Shown: positions 24,698 to 34,577 of the stretch, one piece after another | Layout: the number at the start of each line of letters is the position of its first letter | Position numbering within the stretch: the stretch's first letter is position 1 | Assembly: GCF_050176255.1 (NCBI RefSeq) | Contig: NZ_JBFXIE010000013.1 | DNA from: JBFXIE01 sp050176255 | Lineage (GTDB): Bacteria > Pseudomonadota > Gammaproteobacteria > Burkholderiales > Burkholderiaceae_C | Strand: one strand, 5' to 3' | DNA length: 64,000 bases | Notes under the pieces: generated by a model | Seen by the model: the letters and a program-made list of their open reading frames with translations, nothing else | Database searches by the model: none | What the model was told of the DNA's origin: nothing | Made by a program: the position numbers and the translations under genes

Positions 24698-25363
24698 CTA
24701 CCAGCCAGGTGCCTCCAGCGCAAACAGCGGCACCTGCGCCTGGCGGCTGAGCCAGAGCCCGCCGCCCATGTCGATGAAGTGCCGCCCCAGCCCCTGGCGG
24801 TACGTCTGGGTGCGGTGCCGGTGCTGGCGCGGGTCGGTCAGGCCCTCGTCGATGGTGCCGCGCTCGTAATCCTCGTGCGTGACGGCCTCCAGGTACAGGG
24901 CGCCACGGCACAGGCGCCCCAGGTTGTCCAGCGCGCGGCGCAGGTCCTGCGCGCTCAGGTAGGGCAGCACGCCCTGGCAGATCACAAAGTCAAAGGGCTC
25001 GGGCGCTGCGTAATCCACCACCGAGCCGCGCTGCCAGCCATAGCGCTGGCACAGATAGGCGCTGTACTCCACGCCCTGGTAGCACGCGCCGGGCAGGTGG
25101 CGCGCCACCATGCCTTGCCACAGGCCAATGCCGCAGCCCATGTCCAGCACCCGCTGCACTGGCACGCGCAGGTACTGCAGGTAGCTGCAGACAAACGCGC
25201 CCAGCCGATCGGCGTGGGCAGGGTCCACCACCCGGGTTTTCTTGTCGAAGTAATAGCGCTGGTAATACGCCTCGTCAAACCACTGCTCGCTGGCTGATTG
25301 CACGCATGCTCCTGAAACGGTCGGCGCCAGAGCGGGCGCCGCAACCGCAAGAGTATGGCCCAC
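24698..25363 (-). CDS. SAM-dependent methyltransferase, substrate unknown
   Basis: 221-aa class I methyltransferase. Motif I VLDMGCGIG is at 72-80, preceded by a DEAYYQRYYFDKKTRV segment. FDFVICQGVLPYLS is motif II/IV and LCRGALYLEAVTHED motif III. The last 60 residues (Arg/His-rich with HFIDMGGGLWLS) resemble the tail of methyltransferase 12-type proteins. Start is uncertain: a GTG at 25363 opens the frame, but internal GTG codons near residue 21 are also possible. It follows the MFS permease gene on the same strand after 25 bases, so they may be co-transcribed. Confidence 0.75.
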   Translation of the reverse strand: MGHTLAVAAPALAPTVSGACVQSASEQWFDEAYYQRYYFDKKTRVVDPAHADRLGAFVCSYLQYLRVPVQRVLDMGCGIGLWQGMVARHLPGACYQGVEYSAYLCQRYGWQRGSVVDYAAPEPFDFVICQGVLPYLSAQDLRRALDNLGRLCRGALYLEAVTHEDYERGTIDEGLTDPRQHRHRTQTYRQGLGRHFIDMGGGLWLSRQAQVPLFALEAPGW

Positions 25364-25388
25364 GCCCCAGGCGCTGGCAGCTGTCAGA

Positions 25389-26591
25389 TCAGACGTGGCT
25401 GGACTGCCGGCGCTGGCGCAGGCTCTGCCAGCCCAGCAGCGCCAGCACCATGCCCACCATGGGCAGCATGCCGGCGTTGATGCCGCCCCAGCCCACGCTG
25501 TGCAGCAGCTGTCCCGATCCGAATGACGCCACCGCCACGGTGCCGAACACCAGAAAGTCGTTCAGCGCCTGCACCTTGGCGCGTTCGGCCGGGCGGTAGC
25601 AGTCGGTCAGCAGCGCCGTGGCGCCGATGAAGCCGAAGTTCCAGCCCACGCCCAGCAGCACCAGCGCGCCCCAGAAATGCGTAAGCGCCAGCCCCATCAG
25701 CGCCAGCAGGCCCGATGCGGCAATCAGCACCAGCCCCAGCGCCGTGACGGTGCGCTTGCCCCAGCGCGCGATCAGCCGGCCGGTGAAAAAGCTGGGCGCG
25801 AACATGGCCAGCACGTGCCACTGGATGCCCAGCGCCGCCTCGCCTACGCTGTGCCCGCAGCCCACCATGGCCATGGGCGCGGCGGTCATCAGAAAGGCCA
25901 TCAGCCCGTAGCTCACCACGCCTGCAGTGGCAGCCACGATGAACTGCGGCGTGCGCGCGATCTGGGGCAGTGGCCGCGCGCCTTGCGCTTGGGTGCGCGG
26001 CGGCGCCGGCGGCAGGCGCAGGGCCAGCAGCAGCGGCAGCGCTAGCAAAGCAAGGGCTGCCTGGCTGTAAAAACTGCCCGCAAACGGCGTGGCGGGCAGG
26101 CTGTCGCGCGTCCAGATCACCACCTGCGGGCCGATGATGGCGGCGATCAGCCCGCCCACCATCACCCGCGAAATGGCGCTTGCATGGCGCGATGGCTCGG
26201 CCACCGCGTCGAGGGCGGCGAAGCGGTAGCTTTGCACGCAGGCGCCATAAAAGCCCGCCAGCGTGGTGCCCAGGCAAAACAGCATGAAGTCCGATCGGCT
26301 GATGCCCCAGGCGGCCACCAGGCCCGACAGCACCCCCAGCACCGCCCCCAGCAGATACGCCGCACGCCGCCCGGCGCGGTGCATCAGCCATGCGGCAGGC
26401 AGGGTGGACAGGGCCAGGCCCAGCTGGTACAGACTGACGGGCAGCGTGCTGGCGGCGGGCGTGCTGGCCAGCATCTGCCCGACCAGGCCACCCAGCGAAA
26501 TGATGATGGGCGGCGAGGCACCGCCCAGTGATTGCGCGGCCACCAACAGGCCGAGGTTGCGGCGCTCCAGTGCGCAGGGGGATGGGCTCAT
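25389..26591 (-). CDS. MFS transporter, 12 membrane segments
   Basis: 400-aa permease of the major facilitator superfamily with about 12 hydrophobic segments. The loop between segments 2 and 3 is AWLMHRAGRRAAYLLG (variant of the MFS D-R/K motif), and the second-half counterpart is GRLIARWGKRTVTALG. Substrate is unknown; it may be an exporter of the CynX/YbfB type. The ATG at 26591 was chosen because upstream codons in the same frame (47 residues to 26732) are not hydrophobic or conserved in style. A methyltransferase gene follows downstream. Confidence 0.82.
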   Translation of the reverse strand: MSPSPCALERRNLGLLVAAQSLGGASPPIIISLGGLVGQMLASTPAASTLPVSLYQLGLALSTLPAAWLMHRAGRRAAYLLGAVLGVLSGLVAAWGISRSDFMLFCLGTTLAGFYGACVQSYRFAALDAVAEPSRHASAISRVMVGGLIAAIIGPQVVIWTRDSLPATPFAGSFYSQAALALLALPLLLALRLPPAPPRTQAQGARPLPQIARTPQFIVAATAGVVSYGLMAFLMTAAPMAMVGCGHSVGEAALGIQWHVLAMFAPSFFTGRLIARWGKRTVTALGLVLIAASGLLALMGLALTHFWGALVLLGVGWNFGFIGATALLTDCYRPAERAKVQALNDFLVFGTVAVASFGSGQLLHSVGWGGINAGMLPMVGMVLALLGWQSLRQRRQSSHV

Positions 26592-26975
26592 GAGAAAAAC
26601 GGGCGGATGTATTGCCGATATCAAGCAGAGGGCGCCTATTGTGATGTCGGAGCCCAGCCCTCGGTTGGCGGACGGGGCCTGAAGCCGGCTTGGCGCCCAG
26701 CGCCTGGCACGGCGGCTTGGATTGGCTTGCAAAAATGCCGCTTTAAGTCGAAAGAAGCGTGCATGAACACTGCATCAAGAGGGGCGTTGCTGCTTCTGGC
26801 GTTAGTTGATGGTATCGGCCTTCATTACGCATCATTTTTGCTGTCAATTGGGTGCGTTTGCGGCAAATTTTTATGCGCAAGATAAAAGAAGTTGCCAGAA
26901 AAAGAAGGCATTTGAATGCGTTAATCGTGACTTTTGGCTGGTTAGAATCTGCCGCTGCTCTGCCTGCCATGCCGC
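26592..26975. other. 384-base intergenic region upstream of bioM
   Basis: The region lies between the divergent MFS and bioM genes and shows no supported gene. Bases 26740-26950 are distinctly AT-rich (for example TCATTACGCATCATTTTTGC and AAGATAAAAGAAGTTGCC), which suits promoters and a regulator site for the biotin transporter. I could not match a BioR or BirA operator by eye. Confidence 0.5.
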
Positions 26976-27803
26976 ATGCCTTCCACCGTCACCCACCCAG
27001 CCGCCGACCTGCCAGACCCCGCCGCCCCGTTGCTCGAATTGCGGCAGGTGCGCCTGCGCCGGGGCGCGACGCAGGTGTTTGACGGCCTCAGCCTGGCGCT
27101 GGCCGAGCCCCGCATCGGCTTGATTGGCCACAACGGCGCGGGCAAGACCAGTCTGCTGCGCCTGCTGTGCGCGCTGGATGTGCCGGCCAGCGGACAGGTT
27201 TTGTCGCAAGGGCACAACCTGCACGCGCTGCCGCAGGGCCAGCTGCGCGCCCTGCGCGTGGGCATGATGTTCCAGAACCCTGACGACCAGATCATCTTCC
27301 CCACGGTGCAGGAGGAGCTTGCCCTGGGGCTGCAGCCGCAGGGCCTGCCCCGGCGCGACGCGCAGGCGCGGGCCCGCAACTTTCTGGCCGGGCGCGGCCT
27401 GGCTGGCTGGGCAGAGCGTGCCGTGGCCACCCTGAGCCAGGGCCAGCGCCAGCAGGTGTGCTGGCTGGCGCTGCTGCTGGCCGGGCCGCGCACCCTTCTG
27501 CTGGACGAGCCCTATGCCAGTCTGGACCTGCCTGGCCAGGCCCGGCTGGCCGACGACATTGCCGCCTGCGACCGGCAGGTGCTGGTGTCCACCCATGTGC
27601 TGGACCATGTGCGCGACTATCCGCGCGTGATCTGGCTGCACGAAGGCCGCGTGCAGGCCGACGGGCCGGGGCGCGCGGTGTGCGCCGCCTACGAAGCCGC
27701 CGTGGCGCGGCAGGTGGCGCAGGCCCGCGCCGGTGCCGCCGAACGCAATGGCGGCGTGGGGTGTGATGGCTGCGGTCAAGCCGATCCGGGCCTGGCGGCG
27801 TAA
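26976..27803 (+). CDS. bioM: Biotin ECF transporter ATPase BioM
   Basis: ATPase (A component) of the energy-coupling-factor biotin importer BioMNY (275 aa). Walker A is GHNGAGKT (about 49-56), the signature LSQGQRQQ, and Walker B TLLLDEPYASLD, with a Q-loop MMFQNPDDQIIFPTV that is typical of ECF/CbiO ATPases. The C-terminal 30 residues end in CDGCGQ and are not seen in most homologues I recall. It starts the bioM-bioN-bioY operon. Confidence 0.9.
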   Translation: MPSTVTHPAADLPDPAAPLLELRQVRLRRGATQVFDGLSLALAEPRIGLIGHNGAGKTSLLRLLCALDVPASGQVLSQGHNLHALPQGQLRALRVGMMFQNPDDQIIFPTVQEELALGLQPQGLPRRDAQARARNFLAGRGLAGWAERAVATLSQGQRQQVCWLALLLAGPRTLLLDEPYASLDLPGQARLADDIAACDRQVLVSTHVLDHVRDYPRVIWLHEGRVQADGPGRAVCAAYEAAVARQVAQARAGAAERNGGVGCDGCGQADPGLAA

Positions 27804-27818
27804 AGGCGGGCAGGGCGC

Positions 27819-28412
27819 ATGGGCAGCCTCTACAGCGATCACCTCACCTGGCTGCACCGCTGGCCTGCGGGTGCCAAACTGGGCTGCATGGCCGTGCTGG
27901 GCACGCTGCTGTTCGTGCTGTCGGCGCCCTGGGCGCTGGCGGCGGCGGGCCTGGGCTGCGCGCTGTTGTGGTGGAGCCTGGGGCCGGCCACGCGCGTGGC
28001 GCGGCGGCTCATCGTGGCGGCGCTGGTGGCAGCGGTGCTGGTGGCGGGTTTCCATTGGTGGATGGGCCGGCCCGATGTGGCGGCCGTGAGCGCCCTGCGC
28101 CTGGCCTGCGCCTCCACCCTGGGCGTGGCGCTGACCGTCAGCACGCGCCCCACCGACATGCTGCAAGTGCTGGACGCGCTGCTGAGCCCCTTGGCGCGCC
28201 TGGGGCTGCGGCCCGAGCGCGTGTCGCTCCAGCTGGCCCTGATGCTGCGCTTCACCGAACACTTCTTCGTGCAGTGGACCAAACTGGACGAAGCCCACCG
28301 CCTGCGCACCGGGCGCCCGGGCGGTCTGCGGCTGATTGCCCCGCTGGCGGTGCAGATGCTGCAGACTGCCCAGCGTGTGGCCGATGCCATCTACGCCCGC
28401 TTGGGCGGATGA
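27819..28412 (+). CDS. bioN: Biotin ECF transporter transmembrane component BioN
   Basis: T component of the biotin importer (197 aa), linking the S component BioY to BioM. Four to five hydrophobic segments are present. The coupling region ALTVSTRPTDMLQVLDALLSPL, then TKLDEAHRLRTGRPG, has the Ala-Arg-Gly-like signature helices of the family. It begins 15 bases after the bioM stop and is followed by bioY. Confidence 0.88.
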   Translation: MGSLYSDHLTWLHRWPAGAKLGCMAVLGTLLFVLSAPWALAAAGLGCALLWWSLGPATRVARRLIVAALVAAVLVAGFHWWMGRPDVAAVSALRLACASTLGVALTVSTRPTDMLQVLDALLSPLARLGLRPERVSLQLALMLRFTEHFFVQWTKLDEAHRLRTGRPGGLRLIAPLAVQMLQTAQRVADAIYARLGG

Positions 28413-28454
28413 GCGGTTTTTTCTCTTGTGGATTCTTTGAACTCAGGACGTTGC

Positions 28455-29051
28455 ATGACCACCGCTGTTTCCCGCAAGGCCTCTCACTCCATGGCGCTGG
28501 TAGCGCTGTTTGCCGCCCTCATGGCGGTGATGGGGCTGATCCCCAAGATTGACCTGCCCATGGGCGTGCCCATCACGCTGCAGTCGCTGGGGGTGATGCT
28601 GGCGGGCTGCCTGCTGGGCGCGCGCCGGGGTCTGCAGGCCATGCTGCTGTTTCTGGCAGCGGTGGCGGCGGGGCTGCCGCTGCTGGCGGGCGGGCGCGGC
28701 GGGCTGGGCGTGTTCATGGTGCCGTCGGCGGGCTACCTGGTGGGCTACGCGCTGGCTGCGGGCGTGACCGGCGCGCTGATGCGCGTGCTGCCCCACGGCA
28801 CGCCGCGGCGCACGGCGCTCAGTGCCTTCATCGCATCGCTGCTGGGTGGCCTGGTGTTTTTGCATGCCATGGGCATCGCGGGGCTGATGCTGCTGGCGCA
28901 GATGCCGCTGGACAAGGCCATCATGATCGACCTGGCCTTCGTGCCGGGCGATCTGGCCAAGTGCGTGCTGTGCGCCCTGGTGGTGCACACGGTGGCCAGG
29001 GCGCTGCCGGACTGGCCGTTTGGCGGGCGTGAGCGTGGAGTGAAGGTTTGA
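28455..29051 (+). CDS. bioY: Biotin-binding ECF S component BioY
   Basis: Substrate-specific membrane subunit (198 aa) of the biotin importer, with six hydrophobic segments. The conserved blocks are VPITLQSLGVMLAGCLLGARRG and LPLLAGGRGGLGVFMVPSAGYLVGY, the hallmark of BioY, followed by MIDLAFVPGDLAKCVLCALV. The ATG at 28455 is chosen for the AGGAC site 6 bases upstream; a GTG at 28428 would add nine residues. It completes the bioMNY set, and no biotin-synthesis genes are present in the window. Confidence 0.93.
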   Translation: MTTAVSRKASHSMALVALFAALMAVMGLIPKIDLPMGVPITLQSLGVMLAGCLLGARRGLQAMLLFLAAVAAGLPLLAGGRGGLGVFMVPSAGYLVGYALAAGVTGALMRVLPHGTPRRTALSAFIASLLGGLVFLHAMGIAGLMLLAQMPLDKAIMIDLAFVPGDLAKCVLCALVVHTVARALPDWPFGGRERGVKV

Positions 29052-29120
29052 GTTTTTTGTCCGCCAGCGCAGCAAAGACGCTTCACGCCGGCTGATCTCA
29101 GTCACGCTTGCAGGCGTGAA

Positions 29121-30305
29121 TTACGGCGCAGCCCCTCGGCGCAGCACCAGCAGGTCAATGCTGGGCTGCACGCCCAGGCGCACCGCAAAGCCGGCCCACA
29201 GGCCCGCGCCAGCGCTGACAAACAGGCGCATGTCGTCCACTTCGTACAGACCGCGCACAAAGCCGTTGTTGGCGGGGGCAACCAGCCAGCGATCGATGCC
29301 GCGGATCAGCCCGCCGTGCGTGTGGCCGGAGATTTGCAAGTCCACGCCCTGCGCGGCGTTGTCGCGCGCCAGCCTGGGCTGGTGTGCCAGCAGCAGGTGA
29401 AAGTCGGCCTGCGCCGCGCGGGCCTGCCGCGCCACCGCGGGCACGTCGGGCGGCACGCCCTCGGGCACGCGCGGGTCGGTGTTGTTGTGCGAGGTGCGGC
29501 CATACACCGGGTCGCCCACGCCGGACAGGGCCAGTCGCGCGCCGTTGATGTCGAGCACCTGCGTCTGGTTGGCCAGCAGGCCCAGGCCCAGGCGCCGGAA
29601 CTCGGCCATCCATGCGTCGTAGCCACTGTAGTACTCGTGGTTGCCGGGGGCGGCCCATACGCCGTGCGGCGCCTGCAGTTGCGCCAGCGGCGCCGCAAAG
29701 GCCGCGCTGGTGCCCACGTTGCCGTCGATCAGGTCGCCGGGCAGCACGATCAGGTCGGGTCGGGCCGCGTGGGTGCGCTCCACCACGCTTTGAATGTAGG
29801 CCGTGTGGTTGATGGGGCTGGCATGCAGGTCTGCCAGCACGGCCACGCGCAAACCGTCAAGCGCCGCGGGCAGCTGCGGCAGGTGGATGACCTGCTCGCG
29901 CACGGCGGGCGGTGCCAGTCCCTGCGCCGTGCCGAAGCCCGCGGTGCACAGCGCCAGCGCCACGGCGGTGCTGGTCAGCTGGTGGCCGTGCAGCAGCCGC
30001 GCGCCAGACCGGCCCCCCAGCCGCTGCACCAGCCAGGCCAACAGCCTTGCCGTGTCGCGCACCAGGATGAAGCCCACGATCAGCACCAGCGCGCCCAGCA
30101 GCCAGCCGCCGGGCACCTGCAGATAGGCCAGCGTGGTGTAGTCCAGCGCGCCCGCCTGCAGCAGCTTGAGCAGCAGCGCCGGCGTGCAGCCCAGCACGGC
30201 GGTCAGGACGATGGCCAGCACGCGCGAGCGGCGCGACAGGCCGCGCACAGGCCACCAGAGCCAGACGGCCAGCAGCGGAATCACCAATGCAGCAAGAGAC
30301 ACCAT
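29121..30305 (-). CDS. Membrane-anchored metallophosphoesterase
   Basis: 394-aa protein with an N-terminal membrane part of three to four hydrophobic segments (about 3-20, 28-48, 62-85, 110-130) followed by a calcineurin-like phosphoesterase domain. Metal ligands are in DLH (159-161), GD (190-191), GNHEYY (221-226), LLLAHQP and SGHTHGG. This arrangement resembles the YkuE/LpxG-like periplasmic or outer-leaflet phosphoesterases; the substrate is unknown. The gene is convergent with bioY and divergent from hrpA. Confidence 0.88.
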   Translation of the reverse strand: MVSLAALVIPLLAVWLWWPVRGLSRRSRVLAIVLTAVLGCTPALLLKLLQAGALDYTTLAYLQVPGGWLLGALVLIVGFILVRDTARLLAWLVQRLGGRSGARLLHGHQLTSTAVALALCTAGFGTAQGLAPPAVREQVIHLPQLPAALDGLRVAVLADLHASPINHTAYIQSVVERTHAARPDLIVLPGDLIDGNVGTSAAFAAPLAQLQAPHGVWAAPGNHEYYSGYDAWMAEFRRLGLGLLANQTQVLDINGARLALSGVGDPVYGRTSHNNTDPRVPEGVPPDVPAVARQARAAQADFHLLLAHQPRLARDNAAQGVDLQISGHTHGGLIRGIDRWLVAPANNGFVRGLYEVDDMRLFVSAGAGLWAGFAVRLGVQPSIDLLVLRRGAAP

Positions 30306-30487
30306 GGAATGACGGGAAAGAGGGCAGGAATGGGCGAAACGCGCAGCGCCGGGCGCGGCGCCAGTGGGCCTGGCCGCTGGTGGCCGTGAGCGCGCGCAGG
30401 ATAACGGCGCCCGCCATTGCCCTGCAGCGCGTGGGGTACTGGCCGCTGCCGGTCGGCAGGGCGCGGGCTGGGATAATCGCCGCCCCT

Positions 30488-33400
30488 ATGCCCCTGACGA
30501 TCACCTTCCCCGAGCAACTTCCCGTCTCCGGCCGCCGTGCCGCCATCATGGAGGCCATGACCCGGCACCAGGTCATCATCGTCTGCGGCGAGACCGGCTC
30601 GGGCAAAACCACGCAGCTGCCCAAGATCGCGCTGGCCCTGGGGCGGGGCAAGTGCAACGCCCCCGAGGGCACGCGCGGGCGCCTGATCGGCCACACCCAG
30701 CCACGGCGCATTGCCGCCAGCAGCGTGGCCAAGCGCATCGCCGAAGAGCTGAACACCCCGCCGGGTGAGGTGGTGGGCTACAAGGTGCGCTTTGCCGACA
30801 CGCTGCAAAAGAGCGCATCGGTCAAGTTGATGACCGACGGCATTTTGCTGGCCGAGACGCAGACCGACCCGCTGCTGCAGGCGTATGACACGTTGATCAT
30901 CGACGAGGCCCACGAGCGCAGCCTGAACATCGACTTTCTGCTGGGCTACCTCAAGCAAATATTGCCCAGGCGCCCTGATTTGAAGGTGGTGGTGACTTCC
31001 GCCACCATCGACGCCGATCGGTTTGCCAAACACTTCGAGGGCAAAGACGGCCCGGCGCCGGTCATCATGGTGTCGGGGCGCACCTACCCGGTGGAGATGC
31101 GCTACAAGCCCTTCGAGGAAAAGAAGGACTTTGACCTCAACGACGCCATTGCCGATGGCGTGGACGAGTTGTGGGCCGGCGGCAAGGGCGGCGACATTCT
31201 GGTGTTTTTGCCCGGCGAGCGCGAAATCCGCGAGGCCGCCGACCACCTGCGCAAGCATTTGCAGCATTCGCCTACGTTGCGCTCCGCCGAGGTGCTGCCG
31301 CTGTTCTCGCGCCTGTCGCAGGCCGAGCAGGATCGGATTTTTGACGGCCACACCGGCCGGCGCATCGTGCTGGCCACCAACGTGGCCGAAACGTCCCTGA
31401 CGGTTCCGGGCATCAGATACGTCATAGACGCAGGTACAGCGCGCGTGAAGCGCTATTCTTTCCGCAGCAAGGTGGAGCAGCTGCTGGTCGAGCCCATCAG
31501 CCAGGCCGCGGCCAACCAGCGCGCCGGGCGCTGCGGGCGCGTGGCCAACGGCATCTGCATACGCCTGTATGGCGAAGACGACTTCAACCAGCGCGACCGC
31601 TTTACCGACCCCGAAATCCTGCGCTCGTCCCTGGCGGGCGTCATCCTGCGCATGAAGTCGCTGGGGCTGGGCGACGTGGTCAACTTTCCGTTTCTCGAAG
31701 CGCCCTCGGGCCGCGCGATTGCCGACGGCTACCAGCTGCTGGCCGAACTGGGCGCCGTGGACGAGCGCGGCAACCTGCTGCCCATGGGCCGCGAGCTGGC
31801 CCGCCTGCCGCTGGACCCGCGCGTGGGCCGCATGATTTTGGAGGCACGCGGGCGCGGCGCCCTGGCCGAGGTGCTGGTCATCGCGTCGGCCCTGTCGGTG
31901 CAGGACGTGCGCGACCGGCCGCTGGAGGCGCAGCAGCAGGCCGACCAGCAGCACGCCAAGTTTGACGACGAGAAAAGCGAGTTCACCGGCTACCTGCGCC
32001 TGTGGAAGTGGCTGCAGGACGCGCGCGGCGGCAAGGTGGTGGCCAAGACGCGCAAGGAAATGGCGGCGCAAAGCGCACCCGCGGCCAAGCTGCGCAATGT
32101 GGCCTTTTTGCCCGTCAGCCAGCGCAGCAGCGGCGCGCAGGCAGCCGGCGCCGTGGACGCGCCCGAACGCATCGCTGCCTTCAATCCTGCCGACGCCGAC
32201 GAGCCCACGCACAAGCTCAGCAACCGCCAGTGGGAGCAGCTGCTGCGCCAGAACTACATCAACATCCGCCGCGTGCGCGAGTGGCGCGACATTCACAGCC
32301 AGCTGCTGACCGTGGTGCGCGAGCACCAATGGCAGGTCAACACCGAGCCCGCGGGCTACGAGGCGGTGCACCTGTCCATGCTGTCGGGCCTGCTGGGCAA
32401 CATCGGATACAAGGCCGAGGAGAGCGAGGCCTACCTGGGCGCGCACGGCATCAAGTTCCACCCGCATCCGGGCGCGCACCTGAGCAAGAAGCCCGGTCGC
32501 TGGATCGTGGCGGCCGAGCAGGTCGAGACTTCGCGCCTGTACGGTCGCGGCATTGCCGCCATCGAGCCGCAATGGCTGGAAGAGGTGGGCGGCCATCTTT
32601 TAAAGAAGCAGCTGCTGGAGCCGCACTGGTCCAAGAAACAGGCCGACGTGGTGGCGCTGGAGCGCGCCACGCTCTACGGCCTGGTGGTCTATGGCGGGCG
32701 CCGCGTGAGCTATGGCCGCGTGGACCCGCACGAGGCACGCAGCCTGTTCATCCGCCAGGCGCTGGTGGAGGGCGAGTGGGACACGCATTGGCCTTTTTTG
32801 TCCGCCAACCTCAAGCTGGTGCGCAAGGTGCAGGACCTGGAGCACAAGAGCCGCCGCCAGGACGTGCTGGTGGACGACGAGCTGATCTTTGCCTTTTATG
32901 ACCAGCAGATTCCGCAGGATGTTTACAGCGGCGCCAGCTTTGACAAATGGTTTCGCACCGCCAGCAAGGGCAACGCCGGCCTGCTGCTGCTGACGCGCGA
33001 CGAGCTGATGCGCCACGAGGCCGCGGGCATCACCACCGACAACTTCCCCAAGGTGGTCAAGCTGGGCGGCGTGGACTGCACGGCCGCCTACCTGCACAGC
33101 CCGGGCGACGCGCGCGACGGCATCACGGTGACGGTGCCGCTGTTCGTGCTCAACCAGGTCAGCGAAGAGCGCGCCGAGTGGCTGGTGCCCGGCATGCTCA
33201 AGGACAAGATACAGGCCCTGCTCAAGAGCCTGCCGCAGCGCCCGCGCAGCCGCTTCGTGCCGCTTCCGGAAAGTGCTGCGCGGCTGGCGGCGCTATTGAC
33301 CGGGGAGGAGCGTTGGGCCCAGGGGAGCTTGATCGACGCGCTGCTCAAGCAGGTGCGCGACGAAACATCGCTGGATGTGAAGCGCGCGGACTTCAAGCTG

Positions 33401-34534
33401 GACATGCTCAGCCCGCACCTGTTCATGAATTTCCGCGTGACGGATGAGCACGGCCGCCAGCTGGGCCAGGGACGCAATCTGGGCGCGCTCAAGGCCGAGT
33501 GGGGCGCCAAGGCGCGCGGGGCGTTCCAGGCGCTGGCCTCGCTGAAGCTGGCTACCCGCGCTGAAGTGCCGGTCGATGCCGACCAAAAAGTGGCACAAAC
33601 CCCTGTGAAGCAAGCGCGAACAGCTATCAAAAATGAAGCTGCAGCCCCGCCTGCATCCGCCGCCAAGCAGGACACCCGCAAGCCGGATACGCGCTACACG
33701 GACTGGAGCTTTGGCGAACTGCCCGAGCTGATGGAAATCACCAAGGGCAGCCAGGCGCTGATCGGCTTTCCGGCGCTCATCGACCAAGGCGACGCAGTGG
33801 GCATCGAGGTGTTCGACGAGCCCGAGGTGGCCGCGGCGCGCCACCGCGTCGGCCTGCGCCGGCTGTTTGCGCTGCAGGTCAAAGACGCGCTGAAGTACCT
33901 GGAAAAGAACATCCCCGATCTGCAAAAGATGGCCGTGGCCTACATGCCCCTGGGCACGCAGGAAGAGCTGCGCGCGCAGATCATCGACGTGGCCATTGAC
34001 CGCGCCTTTTTGCAGGAGCCCCTGCCTACGACCGAGGCGCAGTTCAAACAGCGCGTGCAGGACGGACGCGGCCGCCTGACGCTGATTGCCAACGAAGTGG
34101 CGCGCATGGCAACTGCCATCCTGACCGAATACGCCGCTGCGGCGCGCAAGATAAAGGACACCAAAAATGCCGCCGAAGCCACGAAGGACGCCAGCGAGCA
34201 GCTACAAAAATTGATGCCAAAGCAGTTCATTGCAGCCGCACCGTGGGCGCAGTTGCAGCACTTTGCGCGTTATCTGAAGGCCATCACCACGCGTCTGGAC
34301 AAATACCGCGCCGACCCGGCACGCGATGCCGCCCGACTGAAAGAGCTGCAACCGCTGGAGCAGCGCTACTGGCGCCTGGTGGCCGAGCGCAAGGGCCAGC
34401 AGGACGCGCGCATGCACGAATACCGCTGGATGCTGGAGGAGCTGCGCGTGAGCTTTTTTGCCCAGGAGCTGCGCACGCCTTACCCGGTCAGCACCAAGCG
34501 GCTGGACAAGCTGTGGTCGCAGCTGGTGTCTTGA
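30488..34534 (+). CDS. hrpA: ATP-dependent RNA helicase HrpA
   Basis: DEAH-box RNA helicase of 1348 aa, the usual length of HrpA. Walker A GETGSGKTT is at 34-42, DEAH (ID-DEAH) at 139-142, SAT at 171-173, and motif VI QRAGRCGR follows the LVEPISQAAAN segment. The long C-terminal half includes the OB-like and HrpA-specific DUF3418 regions. The ATG at 30488 (MPLTITFPEQLPVSGRRAAI) is the family start; an earlier in-frame opening to 30287 is unlike the family and overlaps the divergent phosphoesterase gene. A dispersed-repeat copy is inserted in frame in a linker at about residue 1044. Confidence 0.95.
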   Translation: MPLTITFPEQLPVSGRRAAIMEAMTRHQVIIVCGETGSGKTTQLPKIALALGRGKCNAPEGTRGRLIGHTQPRRIAASSVAKRIAEELNTPPGEVVGYKVRFADTLQKSASVKLMTDGILLAETQTDPLLQAYDTLIIDEAHERSLNIDFLLGYLKQILPRRPDLKVVVTSATIDADRFAKHFEGKDGPAPVIMVSGRTYPVEMRYKPFEEKKDFDLNDAIADGVDELWAGGKGGDILVFLPGEREIREAADHLRKHLQHSPTLRSAEVLPLFSRLSQAEQDRIFDGHTGRRIVLATNVAETSLTVPGIRYVIDAGTARVKRYSFRSKVEQLLVEPISQAAANQRAGRCGRVANGICIRLYGEDDFNQRDRFTDPEILRSSLAGVILRMKSLGLGDVVNFPFLEAPSGRAIADGYQLLAELGAVDERGNLLPMGRELARLPLDPRVGRMILEARGRGALAEVLVIASALSVQDVRDRPLEAQQQADQQHAKFDDEKSEFTGYLRLWKWLQDARGGKVVAKTRKEMAAQSAPAAKLRNVAFLPVSQRSSGAQAAGAVDAPERIAAFNPADADEPTHKLSNRQWEQLLRQNYINIRRVREWRDIHSQLLTVVREHQWQVNTEPAGYEAVHLSMLSGLLGNIGYKAEESEAYLGAHGIKFHPHPGAHLSKKPGRWIVAAEQVETSRLYGRGIAAIEPQWLEEVGGHLLKKQLLEPHWSKKQADVVALERATLYGLVVYGGRRVSYGRVDPHEARSLFIRQALVEGEWDTHWPFLSANLKLVRKVQDLEHKSRRQDVLVDDELIFAFYDQQIPQDVYSGASFDKWFRTASKGNAGLLLLTRDELMRHEAAGITTDNFPKVVKLGGVDCTAAYLHSPGDARDGITVTVPLFVLNQVSEERAEWLVPGMLKDKIQALLKSLPQRPRSRFVPLPESAARLAALLTGEERWAQGSLIDALLKQVRDETSLDVKRADFKLDMLSPHLFMNFRVTDEHGRQLGQGRNLGALKAEWGAKARGAFQALASLKLATRAEVPVDADQKVAQTPVKQARTAIKNEAAAPPASAAKQDTRKPDTRYTDWSFGELPELMEITKGSQALIGFPALIDQGDAVGIEVFDEPEVAAARHRVGLRRLFALQVKDALKYLEKNIPDLQKMAVAYMPLGTQEELRAQIIDVAIDRAFLQEPLPTTEAQFKQRVQDGRGRLTLIANEVARMATAILTEYAAAARKIKDTKNAAEATKDASEQLQKLMPKQFIAAAPWAQLQHFARYLKAITTRLDKYRADPARDAARLKELQPLEQRYWRLVAERKGQQDARMHEYRWMLEELRVSFFAQELRTPYPVSTKRLDKLWSQLVS
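33609..33640. repeat. In-frame repeat copy inside hrpA
   Basis: AGCAAGCGCGAACAGCTATC is followed by AAAAATGAAGCT. The AAGCGC...AGCTATCAAAAATGA pattern follows the dispersed repeat, here with one arm only. It is translated as QARTAIKNEA in an Ala/Pro/Lys-rich linker before the HrpA C-terminal domain. Confidence 0.5.
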
Positions 34535-34577
34535 GCCAAGGCTGGCGGCAGGCCGGTGTTTCGATGATTCGCAGGCC

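Noticed and set aside
30281..32596. Long minus-strand open frame (771 codons) opposite hrpA
   Set aside because: Mirror of the hrpA codon bias; low-complexity translation with no motif.
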